NCBI RefSeq assembly: GCF_030403505.1
Contig: NZ_JAUEMJ010000007.1
Span: forward strand, 186,001 to 250,000
Reading direction: 5' to 3'
Length of the DNA: 64,000 nucleotides
From: Glycomyces tritici
GTDB lineage: Bacteria; Actinomycetota; Actinomycetes; Mycobacteriales; Micromonosporaceae
The first letter of the stretch is position 1. Each line of letters begins with the position of its first letter. Both the position numbers and the translations under genes were made by a program. The notes under the pieces were generated by a model. That model was given only the letters and a program-made list of their open reading frames with translations. It did no database searches and had not been told where the DNA came from. This document shows, piece by piece, positions 25,495 to 33,792 of this stretch.

Positions 25495-26820
25495 ATGTCG
25501 CACATCAAGCGCCGCACCGTCATCGGCACCGTCCCCGCCGCACTCGCCACCGGCGCCCTCGCCGCCTGCGGCGACGACGCCGCACCGGCCGCCGCCGGGA
25601 AGCCCGAAGACCTCGACGCCGCCCTCGAAGCGGGCGGCAAGCTCACCTACTGGACCTGGACGCCCTCCGGCGAAGCCCAGGCCGCCGCCTTCACCGCCCA
25701 GTACCCGAACGTCGAGGTCGAAGTCGTCAACGCCGGCACCGCCACCGACGAGTACACCGCCCTCCAGAACGCCGTCGCCGCCGGCTCCGGCGCACCCGAC
25801 GTCGCCCAGATCGAGTACTACGCGCTGCAGCAGTTCGTGCTCTCCGACGCCCTCGTGGACCTCGCCCAGTACGGCCTCGCCGACCTCGAACCCCAGTACA
25901 CCGCCTCGACCTGGGCCGCCGTCAACCTCGGCGGCGTCTACGGCCTGCCCCAGGACTCCGGACCCATGGTCCTGCTCTACAACCAGGCCGTCTTCGACCA
26001 GTTCGGCCTCACCGTCCCCGCCACCTGGGACGAGTACGTCGCCGCCGCCGAAACCCTCCACGCCGCCGACCCGAACCGCTTCCTCACCAACGACGCCGGC
26101 GACCCCGGCTTCGCCCAGCCCCTCATCTGGCAGGCCGGCGGCCGCCCCTACACCGTCGACGGCACGAACATCGGCATCGACCTCCAGGACGAGGGCACCC
26201 GCCGCTGGGCCGACCTGTGGAACCGGATGCTCCAGCCCGGACTCCTCGCCCCCATCCCCACCTGGAGCGACGACTGGTGGAAGGCACTCTCCAACGGCAC
26301 CGTCGCCAGCCTCATCAGCGGCTCCTGGATGCCCGGCATCCTCGAAGGCTCGGTCCCCGAAGGCGCCGGGAACTGGCGCGTCGCCCCCGTCCCCAGCTAC
26401 GACGGCACCCCCGTCACGGCCGAGAACGGCGGCAGCGCCCAGTCCGTGCTCAAGCAGTCCGCGAACCCGGCCCTCGCCGCGGCCTTCCTGCGCTGGCTCA
26501 ACAGCTCCCCGGAGAGCATCGCCGTGTTCCTCGAGAACGGCGGCTTCCCCTCCACCACCGCCGAACTCGCCTCACCCGAGTTCACCGGCACCGCCCCCGA
26601 CTACTTCGGCGGCCAGCGGATCAACGAGGTCTGCGTCGCCGCCTCCGAGAACGTCGCCACCGGCTTCCAGTACCTGCCGTTCCAGGTCTACGCCAACAGC
26701 GTCTTCCCCGACACCGTCGGCGCCGCCTACACCGAGCAGGGCGACCTCAACGCCGGGCTCGAGGCCTGGCAGGAGTCGCTGCAGGAGTACGGCGAGACCC
26801 AGGGCTTCCAGGTGGACTGA
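25495..26820 (+). CDS. Sugar-binding lipoprotein of the first importer
   Basis: 441 residues, ATG at 25495. A signal peptide with Arg-Arg and lipobox ALAAC (Cys near residue 24) anchors it outside the membrane. It is a family 1 extracellular solute-binding protein: LTYWTWTPSGEAQ at the first strand, ADPNRFLTNDAGDPGFAQPLIW and SWMPGILEG in the ligand cleft. It delivers an oligosaccharide to the two permeases upstream. The 88-bp gap before it may allow higher expression of the binding protein. A hairpin at 26846-26888 terminates the operon. Confidence 0.92.
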   Translation: MSHIKRRTVIGTVPAALATGALAACGDDAAPAAAGKPEDLDAALEAGGKLTYWTWTPSGEAQAAAFTAQYPNVEVEVVNAGTATDEYTALQNAVAAGSGAPDVAQIEYYALQQFVLSDALVDLAQYGLADLEPQYTASTWAAVNLGGVYGLPQDSGPMVLLYNQAVFDQFGLTVPATWDEYVAAAETLHAADPNRFLTNDAGDPGFAQPLIWQAGGRPYTVDGTNIGIDLQDEGTRRWADLWNRMLQPGLLAPIPTWSDDWWKALSNGTVASLISGSWMPGILEGSVPEGAGNWRVAPVPSYDGTPVTAENGGSAQSVLKQSANPALAAAFLRWLNSSPESIAVFLENGGFPSTTAELASPEFTGTAPDYFGGQRINEVCVAASENVATGFQYLPFQVYANSVFPDTVGAAYTEQGDLNAGLEAWQESLQEYGETQGFQVD

Positions 26821-26845
26821 CCCTCGCACGGGCACCTGTACGACC

Positions 26846-26888
26846 GCTGCGCGGCCGCGGCGATCCGTCTCGGCCGCGACCGCGCAGC
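26846..26888. terminator. Hairpin between the importer operon and the MFS gene
   Basis: 15-nt GC-rich arms with one mismatch (26846-26860 and 26874-26888) and a 13-nt loop, midway between the convergent stops at 26820 and 26912. It probably works in both directions and marks the left edge of the metabolite cluster. Confidence 0.75.
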
Positions 26889-26911
26889 CTTCCAGCCGCA
26901 CCAGTGAGGCT

Positions 26912-28120
26912 TCAGGCCGCCTCGGGCTCGCGCACGCCCCTCCACATCGCGAGGAACGCCACGAGACCCACTGCGGCGCACATGATCCACACGAACGACT
27001 GCTCGATCTGGAACAGGTAGGTGCCCACGGCCGGCCCCAGCGCGTAGCCGCCGATCTGGGCCGTGGTGATCGCCCCGATGTAGCGGCTGCGGTGCCGGTC
27101 CGTGGGGGCCGCGAGCGCCGGGTACGCCACCACCGAGGGCGCGGAGATGATCTCGCCGAACGTCCACACCAGGACCCCCGCGAAGCACACCCAGATCCCC
27201 GCCGGAACCCCGAACAGCGCCAGGCCCGCGCCGATGAAGAGGCTGCCGAACGCGATCGTCGTCCGCATCGGCAGCCGCTGCGCGTACCGGGTCACCGGCA
27301 GCTCGAACAGGATCACGATGGCGCCGTTCAAGGTCACGATCGTCCCGTACAGCCACGCCGGATGGCCCTCGCTCAGGATCTGCAGCGGCAGCACCGCCTG
27401 GTACTGCGACTCGATGAACCCGGTCAGGAACATCGCGACGATCACCAGCACGTACTTCGAGTCCTTGAAGACGTCCCGGTAGCTCACCGCCCGCGCTTCG
27501 TCGGGCGACTCCTCACCGTCGCGCGCGTTCGGGAGCAGGAGCAGCGCGATGAGCCCGAACGCGATGTGCGTCAACGCGTTCACCACGAACATCAGCGCGA
27601 ACGAATGCGTCAGCAGCCACACCCCGAGCATCGGCCCGGCCGCCGCGCCGACGTTCAGCCCCAGCCGCGCCGCGGCCGAGACCATCACGAGCCGCTGCGG
27701 CGGCGTCAGCGCGGCCATCATCGCCGCGGCCGCGGGCCGGTACATCTGCCCGAACAGGCCCGCCGCGAACGCGAGCGCGACGAGCAGCCGGTAGTCGTCG
27801 GCGAACGCGACCCCGAGCACCGCCAGTCCGGAGAGGAGCATCGACCCGACGATGACCTGCCGGGCGCCCCACCAGGCCGTGACCGTGCCCGAGGCGAAGC
27901 TCCCGACTATCGAGCCGACGCCGAACACCGTGAGCGCGAGCCCCGCGCCGGCGGGGGAGTGGCCGAGATCGGTGAGGTAGAGCGTGAGGAAGACCGCGAT
28001 GAAGGTGCCGGTGCGACTCAGCGCGATGCCGACGAGGAGGGTGATGACCGACGGCGGCAGGTCCCGCAGGGTGGACCAGACGCCGTCGTCGGCCTCCTCG
28101 GGGGCGCGGGTCCCGCTCAT
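26912..28120 (-). CDS. MFS exporter of the specialised-metabolite cluster (left operon)
   Basis: 402 residues, ATG at 28120 overlapping the preceding ATP-grasp gene by ATGA. Twelve hydrophobic segments are apparent, with the MFS loop after helix 2 (VTAWWGARQVIVGS) and a charged central loop (NARDGEESPDEARA). It resembles drug-efflux type transporters of the MdtH class. As the last gene of the six-gene leftward operon it probably exports the product or an intermediate. A second, unrelated MFS gene is in the rightward operon (38447-39682). Confidence 0.88.
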   Translation of the reverse strand: MSGTRAPEEADDGVWSTLRDLPPSVITLLVGIALSRTGTFIAVFLTLYLTDLGHSPAGAGLALTVFGVGSIVGSFASGTVTAWWGARQVIVGSMLLSGLAVLGVAFADDYRLLVALAFAAGLFGQMYRPAAAAMMAALTPPQRLVMVSAAARLGLNVGAAAGPMLGVWLLTHSFALMFVVNALTHIAFGLIALLLLPNARDGEESPDEARAVSYRDVFKDSKYVLVIVAMFLTGFIESQYQAVLPLQILSEGHPAWLYGTIVTLNGAIVILFELPVTRYAQRLPMRTTIAFGSLFIGAGLALFGVPAGIWVCFAGVLVWTFGEIISAPSVVAYPALAAPTDRHRSRYIGAITTAQIGGYALGPAVGTYLFQIEQSFVWIMCAAVGLVAFLAMWRGVREPEAA

Positions 28121-29340
28121 GCGGCTCCCCGCAGCGGCGTGCACTCGAAGATCGTCTCGGCTTCGGCGCGGTCGAGGATCTCCTGGCACTCGTTCGCACT
28201 GCCGCCCATGGCGATCAGGCAGCCGTAGCGGGCGATGTACCCGTCCGGCGGCATGAGGAGCTCGTCCCCGGGGGCCGCGACCTGGACCGTCTCGAGTTCG
28301 CCGGCGCGCGCGGGCGGGAGCGCGATCTTATCGACGACCGCGCTGCAGGGCGGCACGAGGAACCGGATGGCGGCGTGGCGGTCCTGGCGGTGGGTGAGGT
28401 CGGGCCGTGCGCCGAGGGCGAGCCGGGTGCCCGCGACGCCGGAGTCGATCCCGTTGGCCAGCATGCCGAGATAGGGGATGAGGTCGCCGCCGAGCCGGCC
28501 GTTGATCTCCACCAGGACGGGGCCTGAGGGGGTCAGTTTGACCTCGGTGTGGGTGCTGCCGTGGCGCCAGCCGACCGCTTCGTGGGCGGCGGCGAGCATG
28601 CCGGTGAGTGCCGCGTCGGCCAGCAGCGGGTCGTGCGGGTCGACGGTGTGCCCCATCTCCTCGAAGTACGGTTCGGGTCCGATCTGCTTGCGCGCCAGCG
28701 CGTACGGCAGGTACTCGCCGTCGATGACGGCGGCGTCCACGCTGATCTCGGGCCCGGTGAGGTACTGCTCCAGGAGCAGCGTCCCGTCGTTGCGCATGCC
28801 CGCCTGCCGGGTCCGCCTCGCCGCCGCGACGGCCGCGGCCAGGTCCTCGGCCCGGTCCACTTTGATCACGCCTTGGCTCGCGCCGAGTGCGATGGGCTTG
28901 ACCACCAGAGGGAATCCGATCGCGGCGGCCGCCTGAGCCCCGCCTTCACCCGGGGCGAGGACGTGGAAGGCCGGTTGCGGCAGCCCCGCTTCGGTGAGGG
29001 CCCGGCGGGTGGCGGACTTGTCGCGGACGGCCCGCACCGCTTCGGGGTCGGGGCCGGGCAGGCCGAGTTCGGCGGCGGCTTCGGAGGCGGCCTGGACGGC
29101 GGCCTCGTGCCAGCAGAACACGCCGAGGACGTTGTGCTCGGCGGCGACCCGCCGCACGGCGTCGCGGGCCGCTTCGGGGTCGAACACGTCGCAGACGGTG
29201 TGCCCGGCGAGGTACTTCGCCTGCCAGGTCGGCTCGGCGGGGTCGAGCGCCCACAAGGGGGGCCCGTCCGCGGCGGCGGAGGCCAGGAGGTACTCGCGGA
29301 ACAGCTCGTGCCCGGTCCCCATGATCAGCAGCAGGTCCAT
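28117..29340 (-). CDS. ATP-grasp carboxylate-amine ligase 1
   Basis: 407 residues, ATG at 29340. The ATP-grasp fold is visible: N-terminal Rossmann-like part with CWHEAAVQAASEAAAELGLPG (in part: AAAELGLPGPD), the lysine strand GFPLVVKPIALGASQGVI, LLEQYLTGPEISVDA and the metal-binding EINGRLGGDLIPY, with the Glu and Asn intact. The C-terminal BL00-type domain follows. Such enzymes join a carboxylate to an amine through an acyl phosphate. The substrate is unknown; a benzoate-type acid or an amino acid would fit the neighbours. It is coupled to the MFS gene. Confidence 0.85.
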   Translation of the reverse strand: MDLLLIMGTGHELFREYLLASAAADGPPLWALDPAEPTWQAKYLAGHTVCDVFDPEAARDAVRRVAAEHNVLGVFCWHEAAVQAASEAAAELGLPGPDPEAVRAVRDKSATRRALTEAGLPQPAFHVLAPGEGGAQAAAAIGFPLVVKPIALGASQGVIKVDRAEDLAAAVAAARRTRQAGMRNDGTLLLEQYLTGPEISVDAAVIDGEYLPYALARKQIGPEPYFEEMGHTVDPHDPLLADAALTGMLAAAHEAVGWRHGSTHTEVKLTPSGPVLVEINGRLGGDLIPYLGMLANGIDSGVAGTRLALGARPDLTHRQDRHAAIRFLVPPCSAVVDKIALPPARAGELETVQVAAPGDELLMPPDGYIARYGCLIAMGGSANECQEILDRAEAETIFECTPLRGAA

Positions 29341-29359
29341 CGGCGTCGCTCCATTCTGG

Positions 29360-30307
29360 TCAGGGCAGGATCAGGCCTTGCTCGGTGAACGCGTCCCGAG
29401 CGCCGGGCTGGTCGAGGACGCCCACTTCCTCGAACAGCCGCAGGGTCTTCGCCGCCGAGTGCCGGATGCCGGCCAGCACCCGCTCGCTCGAGAAGGAGTC
29501 GGCGATGACGTCCTTCACCTGCGTCTCGCTGAGCCCGGTGGACAAGAGCGCGTCCCGCGCGGGGTCGGTGGCCGGGCGCAGCGACCGGAGGACGAGCGGC
29601 GGCAGGTAGTGCGCGACCCGCTGCCGCAGCGGCGGTTCGAGCCGGCTCCACAGGTGCTTGAAGAAAGCGCTGAAGAAGGCGTGGTGGCGGCCTTCGTCGA
29701 TCGCGTGCTCGCGCACGGTCTCGCGCATGATGGTCACGACGCTCTCGTCCGGCGGGATGTCGGAGAGGATCGAGGTCACGAGCGTCTCGAACACCACGAC
29801 CTGGAGCAGTTCCACGAGCTTGCGGTGCTGCGGGAACTCCTCGCCCACGGCGTCGAGCCCGGCGATGAACGGCCCGAAGTCGTAGTCCAGCGCCGGGATC
29901 CCGGAGCGGTTCACGAGCTGGTGCTGGACGTCGAGGCTGTACAGCGAGTGGTACCCCTCGTCGACGACGATCTTGTACGCGTCCATGCGGGTCGTCTCGT
30001 GCAGGTGCAGTCCGCTGGAGCCGTCCGCGATCTTCTGCGAGGCGCGCACGACCACCGCGACCTCGAAATGCATCGTGAACCGCAGCCACTGGTACGCGTG
30101 CTGCGCCGTCAGGTACCGGCGCAGCACGGGGTCGTCCTGATCGAGGAGCGGGTGGTCCAGGTGCGGCACCAGGTGCTCGGGGAAGAACGCCTTGTGGATG
30201 TCGTCCTCGGCGTCGATCATCTTGCGGTGCTCGGCCCGGACGCCGGCGCGTTCGTACCAGTTGCGGAAGGCCTCGATCCGCGGCATCGGGGCGTCGCCTG
30301 TGAACAC
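29360..30307 (-). CDS. AurF/CmlI-type diiron N-oxygenase
   Basis: 315 residues from a GTG at 30307, two bases after the previous stop and behind GGGAG; an ATG at 30286 is the alternative. All seven diiron ligands of the AurF family can be placed: Glu82 (HFEVAVV), Glu117 and His120 (VVDEGYHSLY), Glu174 (VFETLV), and His201, Glu205, His208 (HAIDEGRH). Characterised members (AurF, CmlI, AzoC) oxidise aryl amines to hydroxylamine, nitroso or nitro groups. This one probably acts on the aminobenzoate made by the chorismate-aminating pair at 35700-37822. Being between carbamoyltransferase and ATP-grasp genes suggests that it may act on a conjugate rather than the free acid. Confidence 0.85.
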   Translation of the reverse strand: MFTGDAPMPRIEAFRNWYERAGVRAEHRKMIDAEDDIHKAFFPEHLVPHLDHPLLDQDDPVLRRYLTAQHAYQWLRFTMHFEVAVVVRASQKIADGSSGLHLHETTRMDAYKIVVDEGYHSLYSLDVQHQLVNRSGIPALDYDFGPFIAGLDAVGEEFPQHRKLVELLQVVVFETLVTSILSDIPPDESVVTIMRETVREHAIDEGRHHAFFSAFFKHLWSRLEPPLRQRVAHYLPPLVLRSLRPATDPARDALLSTGLSETQVKDVIADSFSSERVLAGIRHSAAKTLRLFEEVGVLDQPGARDAFTEQGLILP

Positions 30308-30309
30308 GG

Positions 30310-32049
30310 CTACTCCCGGGTCCGCGCGGGGTGGTCGGCGGGCAGCTCGCGCCCGGGCTTGCCCACCAGGTACCCCTCGATGTAGAGGTGGTCGATCTCG
30401 GTGCGGGCGAAGGTCCGCAGCGCGTCCTCGGGGGTCTCGACGATCGGCTCGCCGTTGTCGTTGAACGAGGTGTTGAGGACGATCGGCACACCGGTGCGCT
30501 CGGCGAAGTGCGCGATCAGCTCGTGGTACTCGGGGTCCACTGCGGCGTCGACGGTCTGGACGCGGGCGGTGCCGTCCACATGGGTGATCGCGGGCAGCCC
30601 GTCGCGGCGGTCCTCGCGGACCGAGGGGACCAGCAGCATGAACGGGCTCGAACCGCGGAAGTCGAACCAGTCCTCGACGGCCTCGGCGAGCACCGAGGGC
30701 GCGTAGGGCCGGAACGGCTCCCGGTGCTTCACGGTGTCGTTCAGGTAGTCGCGCACGCGCGGGTGCCGCGGGTCGGCGAGGATCGACCGGTGCCCGAGCG
30801 CGCGCGGGCCCATCTCGGAGCCGCCGTTCACCCACGCCACGATGCGGTGCTCGGCCAGCAGGTCGGCCACCTCGCTGATCGGGGCCTGCCGCCACTCCAG
30901 CGTGCCTTCGTACGCCTGCAGCGCTTCGAGGACGCGCTCCTGCGAATAGCGCTGCCCGTAGGCGGCGGTGGTCATCTGCCCGCGCCGCTCGGTCCCGCCT
31001 TCGAGGATCTGGTGCCAGCCGTACAGGGCCGCGCCGATGGCGACGCCGGAGTCGCCGGCCGGGGCCGGGATGAACACCTCCTTGAAGGGGCCCTCGGCGA
31101 GGACGCGGTGGTTGGCGACCGAGTTGAGCATGACGCCGCCGCCGAGGCAGAGCCTGGTCTCGCCGGTGCGGCGGTGCGCCTCCCCGGCGAGGTGCAGCAT
31201 GGCCTCCTCGAGCTCGTCCTGGACCTTGCGCGCCACGTCCTTGGCGAACCGGCAGTCCCAGCGCCGCTCGGTGAGCGACTCGAACTCGGCGCCGTCTGAG
31301 GCGACGATGTCCTTCCAGATCTGCTCGAGACCCGCCTGGGAGACGGTGATGTCGAAGCCGTCGAAGGTGAGCCACCGGCCCCAGTCGGGCCGGGGCTCGC
31401 CGTAGGGCGCCAGGCCCATCGTCTTGCCGGCCTCGGGGTAGCCGCCGCACTCGAAGACTCCGAAGTCGGGCGTCCCGTACCGGGTGGTGAACCCGAGCTT
31501 GGCGGTGAAGAAGTCGTAGAACAGCCCGATGCTCATGTCGCTGTAGTCGACCGGGTACGCCGTCTCGGCCACGCGGGTGAGTTCGACGCCGCTGCCGGTG
31601 AACAGGGTGTGCTTCTCGACCATGCCTTCGCCTGAGCGGCTGCCGGCCTGGTCGACGATGAGCACGGCCGCCCGCTCGAACGGCGAGGTGTAGAACGCGG
31701 TGGCGGCGTGCGCCAGGTGGTGCGAGGGGAACGGGAAGGCCCGCACCTTGCTCTTGTCCTTGAGCGGCAGGTCGCGCAGGATGCGCGGGACCGTGCGGTC
31801 GCCGAGCGGCCGGTTGCCGACGATGAGGTCGACCTCGTCGATGCCGATCCCGGCGGCGTCGAGGCAGTAGGCGATGGACTTGATCGGGATGAGTTTCGTG
31901 AGGCGCTCGAAGTGGCCCTGGATCAGGAACCCTTCGGAGTGCTTGATGCGGTCGAGCCGCTCCTCCTCGATCGCGGCGAGGACCTCGCCGTCCTTGACGA
32001 TGGCGGCCGAGCGGTCGTGGCTGAGGTTGACGCCGAGGATGTAGGTCAT
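30310..32049 (-). CDS. O-carbamoyltransferase 1 (TobZ/NodU/CmcH family)
   Basis: 579 residues, ATG at 32049. The family has a Kae1-like N-terminal domain that makes carbamoyl-adenylate from carbamoyl phosphate and ATP, and a YrdC-like part that transfers the carbamoyl to a hydroxyl. Visible markers: LSHDRSAA with His11, the metal pair His110 and His114 (PSHHLAHAATA), VDQAG with Asp133, LGGGVMLNSVANH, GPRALGHRSIL and NTSFNDNGEPIV. It is a full-length member. Products are O-carbamates on sugars or aglycones, which fits the three glycosyltransferases nearby. It shares only partial identity with its neighbour at 32083-33792. Confidence 0.93.
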   Translation of the reverse strand: MTYILGVNLSHDRSAAIVKDGEVLAAIEEERLDRIKHSEGFLIQGHFERLTKLIPIKSIAYCLDAAGIGIDEVDLIVGNRPLGDRTVPRILRDLPLKDKSKVRAFPFPSHHLAHAATAFYTSPFERAAVLIVDQAGSRSGEGMVEKHTLFTGSGVELTRVAETAYPVDYSDMSIGLFYDFFTAKLGFTTRYGTPDFGVFECGGYPEAGKTMGLAPYGEPRPDWGRWLTFDGFDITVSQAGLEQIWKDIVASDGAEFESLTERRWDCRFAKDVARKVQDELEEAMLHLAGEAHRRTGETRLCLGGGVMLNSVANHRVLAEGPFKEVFIPAPAGDSGVAIGAALYGWHQILEGGTERRGQMTTAAYGQRYSQERVLEALQAYEGTLEWRQAPISEVADLLAEHRIVAWVNGGSEMGPRALGHRSILADPRHPRVRDYLNDTVKHREPFRPYAPSVLAEAVEDWFDFRGSSPFMLLVPSVREDRRDGLPAITHVDGTARVQTVDAAVDPEYHELIAHFAERTGVPIVLNTSFNDNGEPIVETPEDALRTFARTEIDHLYIEGYLVGKPGRELPADHPARTRE

Positions 32050-32082
32050 CGGTGCGCGCTCCTTCCGGTGCTGGGGTGTGGG

Positions 32083-33792
32083 TCAGCCGCTGTTGCGGCG
32101 GTAGAGGGTGCCTTCGCTCCAGACGAGGTCGACGCGGCCCCAGGCGAGGGCGGAGGCGACGTCGGGGAAGAACCCGCTGCCCTTGAGGTTCGCGCTGGTG
32201 TTGCACAGCACGGGGATGCCGCTGACCGCGAAGTAGGACTCGAGGAGGCGCCGCACGGCGCCGTCGCCGCGTCCGACGGTCTGGAGCCGGGCCGTCCCGT
32301 CGAGGTGGACGATCGCGGGGATGCGGGCCCGCCACTCGGGGCGGACCTCGTGGTCGAAGAGCATGTACGGGTCCGGGCTGCCGGGGGTGAAGACGCCGGG
32401 GGCGGCCTCTTCCAGGCAGATCGGCGCCACGGGCCGGTACGGTTCGCGGTCCTTGACCTCGTTGAGGCGGTCCTTCATCTTCGGCGAGGTGGCCGGGGCG
32501 ATGATCGACCGGCTGCCGAGCGCGCGCGGCCCGAGTTCGGCGCGGCCGTCGAGGACCACGCACGGCTCGCCGGTGCGGTGGAGGATCCGGCCCAGCTCCT
32601 CCTCGTCCACCGCGGCGGTGCTCCAGCCTGCGGGGACTTCGGGGGTGGGCTTGAGCGCGGGGCCGAGCTTCACATGCCAGTCGACCGGTGCGGCCGGGTT
32701 CGCACGGCCCAGGGCCGCCGCGCCGATCGCCGATCCGGAGTCGTTGGGGAACGGCGGCACCCACACGTCCGTGAACTCATCGAGCGCGCGGAGCCGGGAG
32801 TTCCACTTGATGTTCAGGGCGCAGCCGCCGACGAAGCAGAGGTTCCAGGGGCCCTCGCCCCGCCACTCGCGCACCTTGGCCCGCAGCCCCTCGGAGAGGA
32901 GCCGTTCGAGGAACACGTGGACGCTGGCGAGCACGTCCGCGTCGGAGGCGGCGCTGAGGCCGGCGCCGCGCACGATCCGCTTGACCTCGCGGAAGTAGTG
33001 GTGCAGGTAGTCGAGCACCGGTTCGGAGGTGGAGCCGAAGCCGCCCACCGCATGGCGGTAGCCGACCGCCAGGGGCTCGGCGCCGAGGAAGTTCTCCTCG
33101 TACTTCTCCCGCAGCACGGCGATGACGTCCTCTTTGGGCGATCCGAGCGCGATGTACGCCATGAGCTTGCCGGCCACCGAGAGGTCCTCGTTGACCGAGG
33201 CGGGGCGCTCGTCCCAGTGGAACGGTCCGAAGTGGTGCGCGGCGACGGCGTACGTGTGCCCGGTGAGCGGGAACAGCGCGCCGCCGTTCTCGACCGTCCC
33301 GTCCGGGTCGACGTGGTAGAGCCGCGGGAAGCTGCCGCCGTCCCACACCAGGACCAGCGCGCTCTCGCGCCGCTGCCCGAAGGGGCTGAGGCCGTAGGCG
33401 CTCGCCACGTGGCCGGCGACGTGGACATGGCTCGTGTAGGGCCGCGCCCTGCCCGCGATCGGCAGGGTCCCGTCGAATCCGGGCTCGAACAGGTTCGGCA
33501 CGGCCTCGGTCTCGCGGTAGGGGGCGAGCTGGAGCAGGACGGGCTCGCCGTCCGACTCGAGGCTCACCTGCCCGTACTTGGCGCCGTCCCAGCCGTCGAC
33601 GACCCACCGGTCGACCTGGTCGGGCCGGTAGCCGAAGTCGGCGAGGAGCTCGGTGACGACGGCGAGGTCGGCCACCTGGCCGTGCCGGGCGCCGTTGCCG
33701 AGCTTCTCCATCTCGACGCTGAAGACCAGCCGGTCGCCGTCGATGAGCGCGACGGCGCCGTCGTGCGTGAGTTTGAGGCCGCAGACGATCAT
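32083..33792 (-). CDS. O-carbamoyltransferase 2 (TobZ/NodU/CmcH family)
   Basis: 569 residues, ATG at 33792 overlapping the preceding gene by ATGA. Same family as the next gene: LTHDGAVAL with His10, His124 and His128 (HVHVAGHVASA), Asp151 (LVWDGGSF), GGCALNIKWNSR, GPRALGSRSIIAP and NTSANLKGSGF at the C terminus. It diverges strongly from carbamoyltransferase 1 (for example VFSVEMEKLGNG for AAIEEERLDRI), so the two probably modify different hydroxyls or different substrates and are not a recent duplication. It carries all expected catalytic residues. Confidence 0.92.
   Translation of the reverse strand: MIVCGLKLTHDGAVALIDGDRLVFSVEMEKLGNGARHGQVADLAVVTELLADFGYRPDQVDRWVVDGWDGAKYGQVSLESDGEPVLLQLAPYRETEAVPNLFEPGFDGTLPIAGRARPYTSHVHVAGHVASAYGLSPFGQRRESALVLVWDGGSFPRLYHVDPDGTVENGGALFPLTGHTYAVAAHHFGPFHWDERPASVNEDLSVAGKLMAYIALGSPKEDVIAVLREKYEENFLGAEPLAVGYRHAVGGFGSTSEPVLDYLHHYFREVKRIVRGAGLSAASDADVLASVHVFLERLLSEGLRAKVREWRGEGPWNLCFVGGCALNIKWNSRLRALDEFTDVWVPPFPNDSGSAIGAAALGRANPAAPVDWHVKLGPALKPTPEVPAGWSTAAVDEEELGRILHRTGEPCVVLDGRAELGPRALGSRSIIAPATSPKMKDRLNEVKDREPYRPVAPICLEEAAPGVFTPGSPDPYMLFDHEVRPEWRARIPAIVHLDGTARLQTVGRGDGAVRRLLESYFAVSGIPVLCNTSANLKGSGFFPDVASALAWGRVDLVWSEGTLYRRNSG

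Noticed and set aside
29360..32764. A very long open frame on the minus strand spanning the AurF-like gene and the carbamoyltransferase 1 region
   Set aside because: Only its last ~315 residues show family similarity; the rest is an Arg/Pro-rich frame shadow of the carbamoyltransferase genes, so it is not a fusion protein.
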